Below, piece by piece: positions 49,825-59,290 of a stretch of DNA of 64,000 nt. Within the stretch, counting starts at the first letter, position 1. Every line of letters starts with the position of its first letter. The position numbers were made by a program, and so were the translations under genes. The DNA is from JAIBBD01 sp041390685 (GTDB lineage Bacteria; Chloroflexota; Dehalococcoidia; UBA2979), in NCBI GenBank assembly GCA_041390685.1, contig JAWKPL010000001.1, positions 1,178,001 through 1,242,000 on the forward strand, in the 5' to 3' direction. The notes below the pieces were generated by a model. The model had not been told where the DNA came from. It saw nothing but the letters and a program-made list of their open reading frames with translations, and did no database searches.

Positions 49825-50673
49825 TTATGTCGCTCCTGCCGCCCGGCGGCTCGTGATCGTCGAGAGCATGCGGCCGCTGCCGCCTTTTCGGATGAGGACA
49901 ATCTCCGCCAGGATCGCCAGCGCGATCTCCTCGGGTGTCTCCGCGTTGATGTCGAGACCGATCGGGGTGTGCACCTTTGCGAGGTCATCATCGCTGTAGC
50001 CCTCGTCCCGCAGCTGCTGGAGGACGGTGGCGGTGCGGCGGCGGCTGCCGATCATGCCGAGGTACGCGGGCCCCCTCGAGACGGTGTGACGCAGCGCGAG
50101 CGCGTCCTGCATGTGGCCGCGCGAGACGAGCACGATGTAGGTCGTCTCATCGATGCGGGTGCCGTCGAGCTCCTCGTCGACCGCGCCGCACATGACCTCC
50201 TCGGCCATGGGGAAGCGCTCGGGGTTGGAGAACTCGGGGCGGTCGTCGAGGACGGCGATCGAGAAGCCGACGATGGCGCCGATGCGGGCGATCGAGAGGC
50301 CGACGTGGCCGCCGCCGACAATGAGCAGGCGGGCGGGCGCCTCGAACAGCTCGACCATGAGCTGGGCGTCGCCGGGGCGCGACTGGTGGCGGCGCTTCAC
50401 AGCGCCGCCCTCGCGGTGGACCCAGAGGGTCTGGGCCGGGACGCGAGGGAACGCCTCGTACGCCTCGAGGCCGGCAGCGGCGATCGTTGCGTCGACCTCG
50501 GGGTCGATGCCGCCGAGGGTGGACCCGTCGCGGCGGATGAGGAGCTTGGCGCCGGCAGGCAGGCCGAGTTCGCCGCCATTCACGACCGTGGCGACGACAA
50601 CGGAGGACCCTCCTCCGAGGGCGTCCTCGATCTCACCCATGATCTGCATGCGTGTCTCGACGTCGTTGGTCAT
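49825..50673 (-). CDS. XdhC-family molybdenum cofactor insertion protein
   Basis: 282 residues: an N-terminal XdhC module (SSVVVATVVNGGELGLPAG), then a Rossmann XdhC_C domain with LLIVGGGHVGLSIARIG near residue 113 and VSRGHMQDALALRHTV, GMIGSRRRT. Such proteins bind and sulfurate the molybdenum cofactor and insert it into hydroxylases. It is complete by family standards, with a weak N-terminal CGxGGC-type motif (reads LGGIDPE), so the cofactor-binding Cys is missing here but present in the short protein (GGGCGEAE). Confidence 0.87.
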   Translation of the reverse strand: MTNDVETRMQIMGEIEDALGGGSSVVVATVVNGGELGLPAGAKLLIRRDGSTLGGIDPEVDATIAAAGLEAYEAFPRVPAQTLWVHREGGAVKRRHQSRPGDAQLMVELFEAPARLLIVGGGHVGLSIARIGAIVGFSIAVLDDRPEFSNPERFPMAEEVMCGAVDEELDGTRIDETTYIVLVSRGHMQDALALRHTVSRGPAYLGMIGSRRRTATVLQQLRDEGYSDDDLAKVHTPIGLDINAETPEEIALAILAEIVLIRKGGSGRMLSTITSRRAAGAT

Positions 50674-50763
50674 CGCGGCTCCTCCGCGGGAGATGATACG
50701 GCGGAAGTCAGAGCCGGAGGATGCCCGGGGACGGTGACTCAGGCATCCGCGGTCGAATCGACC

Positions 50764-51855
50764 TCAGACGTTGAACAGGATGTTCAGCACGTCGCCGTCC
50801 TGGACGACGTACTGCTTGCCCTCGGTGCGGAGGCGGCCGCGCTTCTTTAGCTCGGCGACGGAGCCAGCCTCGACCAGCTCGTCCCAGCGGGCGACCTCGG
50901 CGCGGATGAAGCCGCGTTCGAGGTCGGAGTGGATCTTGCCGGCGGCCTCGGGGGCGCTGGCGCCTCGGCGCACCGTCCAGGCGCGACACTCGTCGTCACC
51001 GGCGGTGAGGAAGGACTGCAGGCCGAGCAGCGAGTAGGCGGCCTGGATCGCGCGGTCCAGGGGGGAGACCTCGGGCAGGCCGAGGTCGCGGCGGAACTCC
51101 TCAGCCTCGGCGGGGTCAAGTGTGGACAGCTCCGCCTCAACCTTCGCGCAGAGCGCGGCGACAGCCACGCCGGAGCCACCGTAGCGGGCGGCGTATTCGG
51201 CCTCGGTCGCCTCGATGCCGTCGAGGCCGGCCTCGCCGACGTTGACCACGAGTAGCACCGGCAGCGCCGTGACGAACTGGTAGGCGGCGAGCTGCCGGCG
51301 TTCGTCCTCGGTGAGGTCGAGGGAGCGGATGCCGCGGCCGGCCTCGAGCTCTGTCTGGAGGCGCTGGAGGAGCGCGCGGTCACCCTCGATGCGTCCGCGG
51401 TCGGCCGCCTTCATCGAACGCATCTCGGCGTCGATGCGGTTCAGGCGGCGTTCGATGAGGGCGAGGTCGGCGAAGGCCAGCTCGAGGTCGAGCGACTCGA
51501 TGTCACGGGCGGCGTCGACGCTGCCTTCGGGGTGCGGCACCGACTCGTCCTCGAAGGCGCGAGCCACGTGCACGAGGGCGTCGAGGCCGGCGATCTCGGC
51601 GAGGAAGCGGTTGCCGGGGCCCTCGGCGCCGAAGCCCGCGACCGGGTAGTCGACCCAGCGGATCTCGGCGTAGGTGGTCTTCTTCGGATGGAAGACGGTA
51701 GCGAGAGCGTCGACGCGGGCGTCGGGGACGCGGGCGACGCCGACGTTCGGCTCCTGTTGCGAGGAGTACGCGCCCACCTGCGCGGCGCCTCGAGTGACGG
51801 CGTTGAAGAAGGAGGTCTTGCCGGAGCGGGCGAGGCCGATGATGCCGATGTCCAT
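50764..51855 (-). CDS. ychF: YchF/OLA1-type P-loop NTPase
   Basis: 363 residues from ATG 51855, exactly the usual YchF length. MDIGIIGLARSGKTSFFNAV is the P-loop, followed by PNVGVARVPDARVDALA and the TGS domain at the C-terminus (EGKQYVVQDGDVLNILFNV). Members prefer ATP and bind ribosomes, affecting stress responses. Divergent from the glycosyltransferase gene. Confidence 0.95.
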   Translation of the reverse strand: MDIGIIGLARSGKTSFFNAVTRGAAQVGAYSSQQEPNVGVARVPDARVDALATVFHPKKTTYAEIRWVDYPVAGFGAEGPGNRFLAEIAGLDALVHVARAFEDESVPHPEGSVDAARDIESLDLELAFADLALIERRLNRIDAEMRSMKAADRGRIEGDRALLQRLQTELEAGRGIRSLDLTEDERRQLAAYQFVTALPVLLVVNVGEAGLDGIEATEAEYAARYGGSGVAVAALCAKVEAELSTLDPAEAEEFRRDLGLPEVSPLDRAIQAAYSLLGLQSFLTAGDDECRAWTVRRGASAPEAAGKIHSDLERGFIRAEVARWDELVEAGSVAELKKRGRLRTEGKQYVVQDGDVLNILFNV

Positions 51856-51903
51856 GGCGTCAGTGTCGGAGGCGGGGGATGCGGGGGCAAGGCGGCGCGG
51901 CGC

Positions 51904-51909
51904 TATACT
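51904..51909 (+). promoter_or_regulatory. -10 box for glycosyltransferase gene
   Basis: TATACT 7 nt before a GTG at 51916. If transcription starts there, the message is either leaderless from that GTG or has a 63-nt leader to the preferred start at 51979. Confidence 0.4.
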
Positions 51910-51978
51910 CCGCGCGTGCACGCTCGAGCGCCTCGACCGCAGACCGCGCACATCACCTCTAGCGGCGAGGCCGCTCCG

Positions 51979-53085
51979 GTGCGAGTCGGGTACGTGCTGG
52001 CGGCATACCCGGTGCTGTCAGAGACGTTCATCCTGAACGAGCTGATCGAGCACGAAGCTGCCGGCTTGCCGCTCCAGATCTACTCGCTGGGACCAGAGCT
52101 CGGCGGGAGCGTGCACGACGTGTTCGGGCGCATCCGGACGGCTGCGCAGTACCTCGATGCGGCCCGCGACGCGAACCGAACCGTGGAACGGATGGCGGCG
52201 GAGCTCGTGCGGCGTGCGGCCGAGCAGGGCGTCACCCACCTGCACGCGCACTTCGCGGACGTTGCCGCCGAGGTGACCGGCGTCGCCGCCGGCGCTCTGG
52301 GAATCCCGTGGTCGTTCACCGCGCACGCCGTCGACATCTTCCATCGAGACGTTGACGAGGAGCGCCTCGCGCGCATGGCGCGCGCGGCGGCGTTCGTGGT
52401 GACCGTGAGCGAGTACAACGTCGCTGACCTGCAGGCCCGGATCGGCGAGCACGTCGACCTCTACCTCATCCGCAACGGGCTCGACCTCGAGCGATTCGAG
52501 TTCAGGACGGACGTTGATGCGACTGCGCCGATCGTGGGCGCGGGACGGCTGGTCGAGAAGAAGGGGTTCGCGGACCTCATCGATGCCTGCCGGCTGCTCG
52601 GGGCCGGTGGCTGGTCCTGCACCATCGTCGGCGACGGTCCGCTGCGGGGCGCGCTGGAGGCGCAGGCACACATGTTCGGGGTCGACGTGTCGTTCACCGG
52701 TGCGCTCGCGCACCGAGAGCTGCTACGGCACATGCGCGGGGCGACCGTGTTCGTTGCCCCCTCGGTCGTGGCGAGCGATGGCAATCGGGACGGCATTCCG
52801 ACCGTCCTTGTGGAAGCGATGGCGCTCGGCGTGCCAGTCGTCTCGACGGCGGTCACAGGGATTCCGGAACTGGTGAGGGACGGGGAGACCGGCCTGCTGT
52901 GCCAGCCACGCGACCCTATGGCGCTCGCCGCGGCGACCGCGCGCCTCCTCGGCGACCCTGAACTTCGGAGGCGCGTGACAACGAACGCGCGTGCGCTCGT
53001 GGAACGGGAGTACGACGCCAGGCGCAACACCGCGCAACTGCGTGCGCTCTTCGGCCGCGCCGCGCGAGCAGTTTCGAACGCGTAG
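51979..53085 (+). CDS. GT4-type glycosyltransferase
   Basis: 368 residues, GT-B fold. VRVGYVLAAYPVLSETFILN at the N-terminus matches the family start, so GTG 51979 (GAGG 8 nt upstream) is chosen; GTG 51916 would add 21 residues. HLHAHFADVAAEV and FTAHAVDIF form the acceptor side; DGIPTVLVEAMALGVPVVST is the donor EX7E motif. It probably adds a sugar to a surface polysaccharide or lipid. Confidence 0.9.
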   Translation: MRVGYVLAAYPVLSETFILNELIEHEAAGLPLQIYSLGPELGGSVHDVFGRIRTAAQYLDAARDANRTVERMAAELVRRAAEQGVTHLHAHFADVAAEVTGVAAGALGIPWSFTAHAVDIFHRDVDEERLARMARAAAFVVTVSEYNVADLQARIGEHVDLYLIRNGLDLERFEFRTDVDATAPIVGAGRLVEKKGFADLIDACRLLGAGGWSCTIVGDGPLRGALEAQAHMFGVDVSFTGALAHRELLRHMRGATVFVAPSVVASDGNRDGIPTVLVEAMALGVPVVSTAVTGIPELVRDGETGLLCQPRDPMALAAATARLLGDPELRRRVTTNARALVEREYDARRNTAQLRALFGRAARAVSNA

Positions 53086-53096
53086 AAGGAGGTCGG

Positions 53097-53486
53097 ATGG
53101 ACACGAAGCCGACGACGATCGACGAGTACCTCGACACAGTACCCGAGGGATTCCGAGGGCCTCTCGAGGCGTTGCGGCGGGAGATTCTCGCGCTTGTGCC
53201 GGAGGCGACCGAGGGGGTCGCGTACGGCCTCGCTGGGTTCAAGTACCGCGGGAAGCCGCTCGCGTACATCGGGGCGGCGAAGCGGCACTGCGGGCTGTAC
53301 GGCATGGACTCGACCGGCTTCGAGGAGCAGCTGGCGGGGTACGAGGTGTCCAAGGGGACGATCCGCTTCGTACCGCCTCAGGCGCTGCCGCCCGCGGTGG
53401 TGGAGGGGATGATTCGCCGGCGAGCGGCAGAGATCGACGAGCAACTGGCGGCGAAGCGACGACCGAGCCCGCGCGCTCGCCGCTGA
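53097..53486 (+). CDS. DUF1801/YdhG-like protein
   Basis: 129 residues, with TIDEYLDTVPEGFRGPLEAL, YGLAGFKYRGKPLAYIGAAK and KGTIRFVPPQALP. The fold is that of YdhG-type small proteins (one member is called an iron chaperone). AAGGAGGT lies just before the ATG; 11 bp follow the glycosyltransferase stop. A basic tail ends the protein. Confidence 0.85.
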   Translation: MDTKPTTIDEYLDTVPEGFRGPLEALRREILALVPEATEGVAYGLAGFKYRGKPLAYIGAAKRHCGLYGMDSTGFEEQLAGYEVSKGTIRFVPPQALPPAVVEGMIRRRAAEIDEQLAAKRRPSPRARR

Positions 53487-53552
53487 CCCGATCCGCGCTT
53501 GGGGCAGCTATCCTCCTCGCGGGACACTCTCACGCGCCTCAGGAGGAACCGC

Positions 53553-54563
53553 ATGCCAGGGAAGGGATCGAAACCGGCCACGCGAGTCACGACCAACGAG
53601 ATCCGGAACAAGCGCCATCGCGTGCCCCGGGTCGAGCAACAGGCCCAGCGCGAGATGCGCGACCGGCGCCTTGCGCTCCTCGATGCGACGCAGAAGCGCA
53701 CGGCGCTCGTGCGCAGCGGGTCGGAGGCCGAGCAGCGCCTGCGCGAGGAGCTCGTGCGGCGGTTCTCCGGCGAGTCCGCGGACCTCGAGCGCTACGCGGC
53801 GGACGCGGTGGACGCGGTGGCGGACTACGCGTCCGCCTTCGACCGCGCGATCCTGTACGAATGGCCCGATGGCATCTTCGACACGCACTGGCCGGACGTG
53901 GTCCTGGAGCCGCCGCCCCCGCCGGACGGGGAGTTCTGGTGGGCGAGCACGGACTGGCACACGCAACGAGACATCAACGCGGACTTCCTGACGGACGGGC
54001 TGCACTTCTGGGGATTCGCGGCATACCGGGACGACCCACTGATCAGCTTCAGCGCGGGGGCAGTCGCGCATTTTGAGCTCCACGCCAACCGCCGGCCGCA
54101 CTCGAACATCGGGCGGTGGGCATCGCTGCCGGCGATCGACCTCATCGGCCGCATCGAGGGGATGACGGGGTTTTACCACTGGCTGTACGCGGCCGACGAC
54201 AAGTGGGCGAAATGCTGGTTGGTGTTGCGGCAGACGGCGTATCAACTCGTCCCGCATGACTTCGGGGTGCCGGGGCTGCACGCAGTGCCTCAGGCGGTCG
54301 TCGTCGCGGAGCGGGTGGACCGGCGGACGTTGATCGACGAGGAGAACAACAGCCGCTTCGTCGACGCATTCCTGCCCGGGTTCACGCCGATGCCGCCGGT
54401 CGAGTTCGGCCTCGTCAACCCGAATCTCTCGGTGTGGGTCGACCTCGAGGTGCGCTTCGACATGCAGCTCGAGGGATGGTCGCAGCTGGTGTTCAGCCCC
54501 GAGCAGAACCCGATGGGGTCGGTGCTCCTGCGGACGCCCCAGTGGCGGATCCAGGCGCTGTAG
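53553..54563 (+). CDS. hypothetical protein, unknown
   Basis: 336 residues from ATG 53553 (AGGAGG upstream). A basic N-terminus (KGSKPATRVTTNEIRNKRHR) and a helical acidic stretch (EQRLREELVRRFSGES...AVDAVADYASAFDRA) precede an aromatic-rich domain (DGIFDTHWPDVV, EFWWASTDW, GFYHWLYAADDKWAKCW). No membrane helix and no family recognised. The Trp/Tyr-rich core suggests a ligand-binding beta domain; function open. Confidence 0.7.
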   Translation: MPGKGSKPATRVTTNEIRNKRHRVPRVEQQAQREMRDRRLALLDATQKRTALVRSGSEAEQRLREELVRRFSGESADLERYAADAVDAVADYASAFDRAILYEWPDGIFDTHWPDVVLEPPPPPDGEFWWASTDWHTQRDINADFLTDGLHFWGFAAYRDDPLISFSAGAVAHFELHANRRPHSNIGRWASLPAIDLIGRIEGMTGFYHWLYAADDKWAKCWLVLRQTAYQLVPHDFGVPGLHAVPQAVVVAERVDRRTLIDEENNSRFVDAFLPGFTPMPPVEFGLVNPNLSVWVDLEVRFDMQLEGWSQLVFSPEQNPMGSVLLRTPQWRIQAL

Positions 54564-54878
54564 CAGCGTAGCGACAGGCGGCTACGCCTCACGGACGATC
54601 ATGACCATCGCAATGGACGGCGGAGGCACGCCGTCCCGCCGGCCACTGGCAAGGCAGCCCACTCTTCGCCGCGATCAGGTGAAGTGCCTTATCAGAACGA
54701 AGACCCAAGTCGTGAGTCGAGGAACTGAACTCCGAGCAACGGAGGACGATGCCCATAGCGAGCTGCTGGTGGCGGATGGCCGTTAGTCCTAACGCGAACT
54801 TCAGCGCCGCCGCTCCTATCAAGGCAGGAGTACTACCCGACGAGGAGACCTACGTCGAGGCGCCCAGCCGCAGCCTTA
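54564..54878. other. 315-bp gap without a clear gene
   Basis: Open frames of 60-77 codons on both strands give no recognisable protein. The stretch is less GC-rich than its surroundings around 54660-54760. It could be a worn remnant of a gene or element, but no inverted repeats or transposase motifs were seen. Confidence 0.4.
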
Positions 54879-55319
54879 TCACCCCGCCCACTTCGGGAGC
54901 TTCGCCTTCGGGACGGCGTCGTAGTAGGCGATGTACGGCTTCACGTCGAGGACAGGGGTACCGTCGACGAGGTCGAGGCCTTCGAGGAGGAGGGCGTCGC
55001 CTTCGATGCCCTTAAGAGCGCAGACCGTGAAGGAGAGCGGGTTCGGACGGGCGCCGCCGCGGAGCGCGAGCGCGCCCTGCAGAGGGAGACGCTCATCGCC
55101 AGCGGGGTAGGCCTGGAGACGGAGGCGCAGGTCCTCGGGGATCCGGTCGAGCCAGCCGAGGACGATCACGTGCGAGTAGTCGCGGAGGCCGAGGAGGGCC
55201 GCGCCGAGGCCCTCGCGGAGGCGGACCTGGCTGCGGACGCGCGACCAGTCGTGGCGCGCGACATCGTGCTCGCCGTTGGCGACGAAGCCGATCGGGGTCA
55301 AGGTGATGTCGTCCGCCAT
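54879..55319 (-). CDS. TrmO-family tRNA (t6A37) methyltransferase-like protein
   Basis: 146 residues from ATG 55319: LTPIGFVANGEHDV, the YSHVIVLGWLDR core and RPNPLSFTVC with GLDLVDGTPVLDVKPYIAYYD typical of TrmO/VirR-like SAM-binding beta-barrel enzymes that N6-methylate t6A in tRNA. The N-terminal half of the long frame upstream is antisense to gyrB and not coding. Exact substrate uncertain. Confidence 0.87.
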   Translation of the reverse strand: MADDITLTPIGFVANGEHDVARHDWSRVRSQVRLREGLGAALLGLRDYSHVIVLGWLDRIPEDLRLRLQAYPAGDERLPLQGALALRGGARPNPLSFTVCALKGIEGDALLLEGLDLVDGTPVLDVKPYIAYYDAVPKAKLPKWAG

Positions 55320-55491
55320 GGTTGGCATTGTAGCCGCGGGGCCGGCCCGCTTCCGGCATCGGCGCCACCCTCTCGCACGTCGCGCGTCACGCATCCGAAA
55401 CAGGCCGATCCAGCGACATGGCGAGCGATCTTGAGAGCATCGCGACAGCCCTCGCGGCAGGACTGGGGGCACAGGCGGCTGTGCTAGAATA

Positions 55492-55500
55492 GAAGTCGTG
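55492..55500 (+). promoter_or_regulatory. extended -10 promoter of gyrB
   Basis: TGCTAGAAT at 55492-55500, with a leader of about 105 nt. No matching -35 is seen. Confidence 0.5.
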
Positions 55501-55613
55501 GCAGGGGCGTCGCGCAGCGACTGTTCCGCCATGCCCGCGGCTTCCCCGCCGCGATGAGCATGGGCGCTGGCGCGACGCGGCGACCCGGTATGTGAGACGT
55601 TGAGCGAGGACGC

Positions 55614-57551
55614 ATGACGACGACCGCACGCAGGGCGGATGGCTCGAACGCGCAGAACGGCGAGTACACGGCGGCCAACATCCAGGTGCTGGAGGGCCTC
55701 GAAGCGGTGCGCCGGCGCCCCGGCATGTACATCGGCTCGACGGACCAGCGCGGCCTGCACCACCTGATCTACGAGATCGTCGACAACGCCGTCGACGAGG
55801 CGATGGCTGGCTTCTGCGACCGCGTCGAGGTCATCATTCAGCCCGACGGCAGCGTGAGCATCGAGGACAACGGGCGCGGCATCCCCGTCGACCGGCACGA
55901 GAAGACCGGGCTCTCAGCCCTCGAGACGGTGCTCACCGTCCTGCACGCCGGCGGCAAGTTCGGCGGCGGCGGGTACAAGGTGTCCGGCGGTCTGCACGGC
56001 GTCGGCGCCTCCGTGGTGAACGCACTCTCCGAGGACCTGACCGCCGAAGTCGCGAAGGACGGCGCGCTGTACCGCCAGTCGTACCGTCGAGGCGCCCCCA
56101 CAGGCGACATCGAAAAAGTGCGTGGCGAGAAGCCTGACCACAACGGCACGAAGATCGCCTTCAAGCCGGACTCCGAGATCTTCGAGACGCTCGACTACGA
56201 CTTCGCGACGCTCGCCGCGCGGTTCCGCGAAATGGCGTACCTGACCAAGGGCCTATGGATCCAGTTCATCGACCTGCGCGGCGACGGGCAGGAGCAGAAC
56301 TTCTACTTCGACTCGGGCATCGAGGCGTACGTGCGCCACGTGAACCGCGGCCGCAACGCGCTGCACGCGGACCCGATCGTCATCCAGGGTGAGCGTGACA
56401 ACATCTCAATCGAGGTCGCGTTGCAGTACAACGCCTCCTTCAGCGAGTCGGTGCACTCCTTCGCCAACTGCATCAACACCATCGATGGTGGCAGCCACAT
56501 GACTGGCTTCCGCTCCGCGCTTACGCGCGCGCTGAACGACTACGCACGGCGCGCGAAGCTCCTCAAGGACGACGACGCGAACCTCTCCGGCGACGACGTG
56601 CGCGAGGGGCTGTCGGCGGTGATCAGCGTGAAGCTCCCCGAGCCGCAGTTCGAGGGTCAGACGAAGACCCGCCTCGGCAGCCCCGAGGTGAAGGGGCTCG
56701 TCGACTCACTGGTGGCGTCGAGCCTGAACACGTACCTGGACGAGAACCCGAGCGTGGGACGCCGCATCATCGAAAAGGCGCTCACGGCCTCGCGAGCCCG
56801 CGAGGCTGCCCGTAAGGCGCGCGACCTCGTCCAGCGCAAGGGCGTCCTCGAGGGCTCCATGCTGCCGGGCAAGCTCGCTGACTGCTCCGAGTCGAACCCG
56901 GAGTACTCGGAGATCTACCTCGTCGAGGGCGAGTCGGCAGGCGGCTCGGCAAAGAGCGCCCGCGACCGGCGGACGCAGGCGATTCTCCCGCTGCGCGGCA
57001 AGATCCTGAACGTGGAGAAGGCGCGGCTCGACAAGATGCTCGCGCACGAGGAGATCCGCATCCTGATCACGGCGCTCGGCACCGGGTTCGGGGACGACTT
57101 CGACATCGCCAAGCTGCGTTACGGGAAGGTCATCATCATGACCGACGCCGATGTCGACGGGGCGCACATCCGGACGCTGCTGCTGACCTTCTTCTACCGT
57201 TTCATGCCGGAACTGATCGAGCACGGCCACCTGTACATCGCTCAGCCTCCGCTCTACAGCGCGCAGCAGGGCCGCAACGTGACCTGGTTATTCAGCGACG
57301 CCGAACGGGAAGCCTACTTCTCGGTGGAGCGGAAGAACGTGAACGTCCAGCGCTACAAGGGTCTCGGTGAGATGAACCCCGACCAGCTGTGGACCACCAC
57401 GATGGACCCGACGACCCGCTCCCTGCTGCAGGTGGAGATCAACGACGCCGAGCGGGCGGACGAGCTGTTCACCAAGCTGATGGGCGACGAGGTGCCGCCT
57501 CGGAAGTCGTTCATCATGACGCACGCGCTCTCCGCGACGCTGGACGTCTAG
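55614..57551 (+). CDS. gyrB: DNA gyrase subunit B
   Basis: 645 residues. GHKL ATPase (GMYIGSTDQRGLHHLIYEI, DNAVDEAMAG, ATP lid GGKFGGGGYKVSGGLHGVGAS), transducer, and a Toprim domain with EGESAGGSAKSARDRRTQA and DADVDGAHIRTLLLTFFYR, then QRYKGLGEMNP. It supplies ATP-driven negative supercoiling with GyrA. Located about 4 kb from dnaA. Confidence 0.97.
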   Translation: MTTTARRADGSNAQNGEYTAANIQVLEGLEAVRRRPGMYIGSTDQRGLHHLIYEIVDNAVDEAMAGFCDRVEVIIQPDGSVSIEDNGRGIPVDRHEKTGLSALETVLTVLHAGGKFGGGGYKVSGGLHGVGASVVNALSEDLTAEVAKDGALYRQSYRRGAPTGDIEKVRGEKPDHNGTKIAFKPDSEIFETLDYDFATLAARFREMAYLTKGLWIQFIDLRGDGQEQNFYFDSGIEAYVRHVNRGRNALHADPIVIQGERDNISIEVALQYNASFSESVHSFANCINTIDGGSHMTGFRSALTRALNDYARRAKLLKDDDANLSGDDVREGLSAVISVKLPEPQFEGQTKTRLGSPEVKGLVDSLVASSLNTYLDENPSVGRRIIEKALTASRAREAARKARDLVQRKGVLEGSMLPGKLADCSESNPEYSEIYLVEGESAGGSAKSARDRRTQAILPLRGKILNVEKARLDKMLAHEEIRILITALGTGFGDDFDIAKLRYGKVIIMTDADVDGAHIRTLLLTFFYRFMPELIEHGHLYIAQPPLYSAQQGRNVTWLFSDAEREAYFSVERKNVNVQRYKGLGEMNPDQLWTTTMDPTTRSLLQVEINDAERADELFTKLMGDEVPPRKSFIMTHALSATLDV

Positions 57552-57559
57552 CGCCCTCA

Positions 57560-58033
57560 ATGCCGCCCGGCGCGCGATCCGCGATCGAGCCGGCCGGGGG
57601 GCGCGGCCTCTTCGTCGAATTCGACACGGACGAGCCGTGTCCCTTCGGCTTCCTCGGCGACCCGACCGTGGTGCTGTTCTTCATCTCGTGGGCGTTCAGC
57701 ATGCGCTTCGGCGGGATGCACGAGCTGGCACAGGCGGCGCTGCATATGCAGCGCAAACACCGGGTGGACCTGAAACCGCTGCTCACGTATGCCGACCGCG
57801 ACGCGGAGTCTGACGACGACCGCCGGGAGCTGGAGCGCGCCTGGCAGGATGCGGCGCCCCTCGCGGAGTCCGCCCGCGCCGTCGCGACCGCCCTCGAGAC
57901 CGACGACACGGCGCTGCGGCAACTGACCGCCGGCTACGAGGAACTGGCGCCACGGCTGCGGGAGCTGGCAGCAATGTGCAACTGGGCCGCCTCGCGAGGC
58001 GCGGGAGTACGGCTGTCGTTCTGGCTGGAGTGA
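57560..58033 (+). CDS. hypothetical protein, unknown
   Basis: 157 residues from ATG 57560, 8 bp after gyrB. Begins with an acidic beta-like stretch (GLFVEFDTDEPCPFGFLGDP), then a hydrophobic segment (TVVLFFISWAFSMRF) that may be buried or membrane, and a helical acidic C-terminal half. No family recognised. Possibly co-transcribed with gyrB. Confidence 0.65.
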   Translation: MPPGARSAIEPAGGRGLFVEFDTDEPCPFGFLGDPTVVLFFISWAFSMRFGGMHELAQAALHMQRKHRVDLKPLLTYADRDAESDDDRRELERAWQDAAPLAESARAVATALETDDTALRQLTAGYEELAPRLRELAAMCNWAASRGAGVRLSFWLE

Positions 58034-58126
58034 TCGCGGCGGCGGCGCCGCTGCCACACTCGGCGCCTTCCTAGCTCCTGGCGCGAGGGAATACGCGAAC
58101 GATTCGGAAGCAAGCAGGGGTAGCGC

Positions 58127-58549
58127 GTGCCCGCGCTCCTGGACACTTCACTCGTCCGGTACCTGACGGACGACCCGCCCCACCTCGCGGAGGCCGCGCG
58201 GGCCGTGATCCGGGAAGTGGCCGACCTGGCGATCACAGGAGTGGCGATCGCTGAAGTGGCATACGTGCTCGACTCTGTGTACCGGCTTCCGCGTGCCGAG
58301 ATCGTCGACAGCCTGGTTGAGTTCCTGGTGCAGGACAACATCGACACGTTTCGCCTGGATCGGGCCGCCGTCATCGAAGGGTTGCTCAAGTGCCGCGAAT
58401 CCCGGCGTGTCGTGATCGCGGACGCATTGATCTGGGCCGCCGCCCGAACGGGCGGCAGCCTGACCGTGTACACATTCGATGGACGATTCCCGACTGAGGG
58501 CATCGATGTCCTGCTACTCTCGCGTGGCGACGCCAATCACGGCGCGTAA
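58127..58549 (+). CDS. PIN-domain protein (VapC-like)
   Basis: 140 residues from the GTG at 58127. PIN RNase signature acids: ALLDTSLVRYLT at the start, ITGVAIAEVAYVL (Glu) and late VIADALIWAAARTGG (Asp) with VYTFDGRF. Such proteins are usually toxins cutting RNA. No antitoxin gene is beside it, so it is an orphan PIN protein or has a distant partner. Confidence 0.83.
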   Translation: MPALLDTSLVRYLTDDPPHLAEAARAVIREVADLAITGVAIAEVAYVLDSVYRLPRAEIVDSLVEFLVQDNIDTFRLDRAAVIEGLLKCRESRRVVIADALIWAAARTGGSLTVYTFDGRFPTEGIDVLLLSRGDANHGA

Positions 58550-58591
58550 CCGTCCTTTGTGCGCACTGACGCCTCGTGACACGATGGCCGC

Positions 58592-59290
58592 ATGAGCGAG
58601 GCGCGGCGGGGGAGCGAGTACGAGCGGTGGCTCAGGAGACGCGATCTGCACTCCGCGGTGATCCGCTGGGTGATGAGCGCACCCGGCCAGTGGGCCGTCA
58701 ACAGCCCGCTGATGAAGCTGCCCGAGAACCTCGCGCTGCGGCGCGAGCAGCGCTGGCTCGACGTGGGCTGCGGGCGAGGCGCCCTGCTCCGCCTCGTCGA
58801 CCAGCGGGTGGGCTTCGAAACGCCGCCCACCGGCGTCGACTTCTCGATGCAGGCGCTCGGCCTCGCAAGGCGTGACGCGAGGAAGCACGGTCATGAGGTG
58901 CGGCTCGCAGGCGGAACGGCGACAGCCCTGCCATTTCGTGACCGGTCGTTCGACCTGATCACCAGCGGCTACCTGATGAAGCACCTGACCGACGAAGAGC
59001 TCGACAGGTTCTTCTCTGAAGTACGGCGCGTACTCGCCGGAGGCGGGCTGGCGTTGCTGTGGGAGTTCGCGCCCAGCGGGAGCGCACGCCTCGACGCCTG
59101 GAACCGCCGCGTGCTCGGGCCACGTGTCCGCGATCCGGTGCTGCGCAACACCTCGACGCTGCTCGAGTATGCCGAACGAGCGGGCTTCGAGTTTGCGCGC
59201 GACGCAGTCCTGCGGCCGTTCTTCTTCCCGCCGATCCCGCGCGCCTCGATCCTCGTCGGCCGGGCGCCCGAAGGCTGGCCACCGGGCTGA
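58592..59290 (+). CDS. class I SAM-dependent methyltransferase
   Basis: 232 residues. SAM loop LDVGCGRGALL near residue 55, acidic GVDFSMQALGLAR, and DLITSGYLMKHL as motif III of a UbiE/Methyltransf_11-type enzyme. Substrate unknown. It ends next to the convergent nadD stop without a gap. Confidence 0.87.
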   Translation: MSEARRGSEYERWLRRRDLHSAVIRWVMSAPGQWAVNSPLMKLPENLALRREQRWLDVGCGRGALLRLVDQRVGFETPPTGVDFSMQALGLARRDARKHGHEVRLAGGTATALPFRDRSFDLITSGYLMKHLTDEELDRFFSEVRRVLAGGGLALLWEFAPSGSARLDAWNRRVLGPRVRDPVLRNTSTLLEYAERAGFEFARDAVLRPFFFPPIPRASILVGRAPEGWPPG

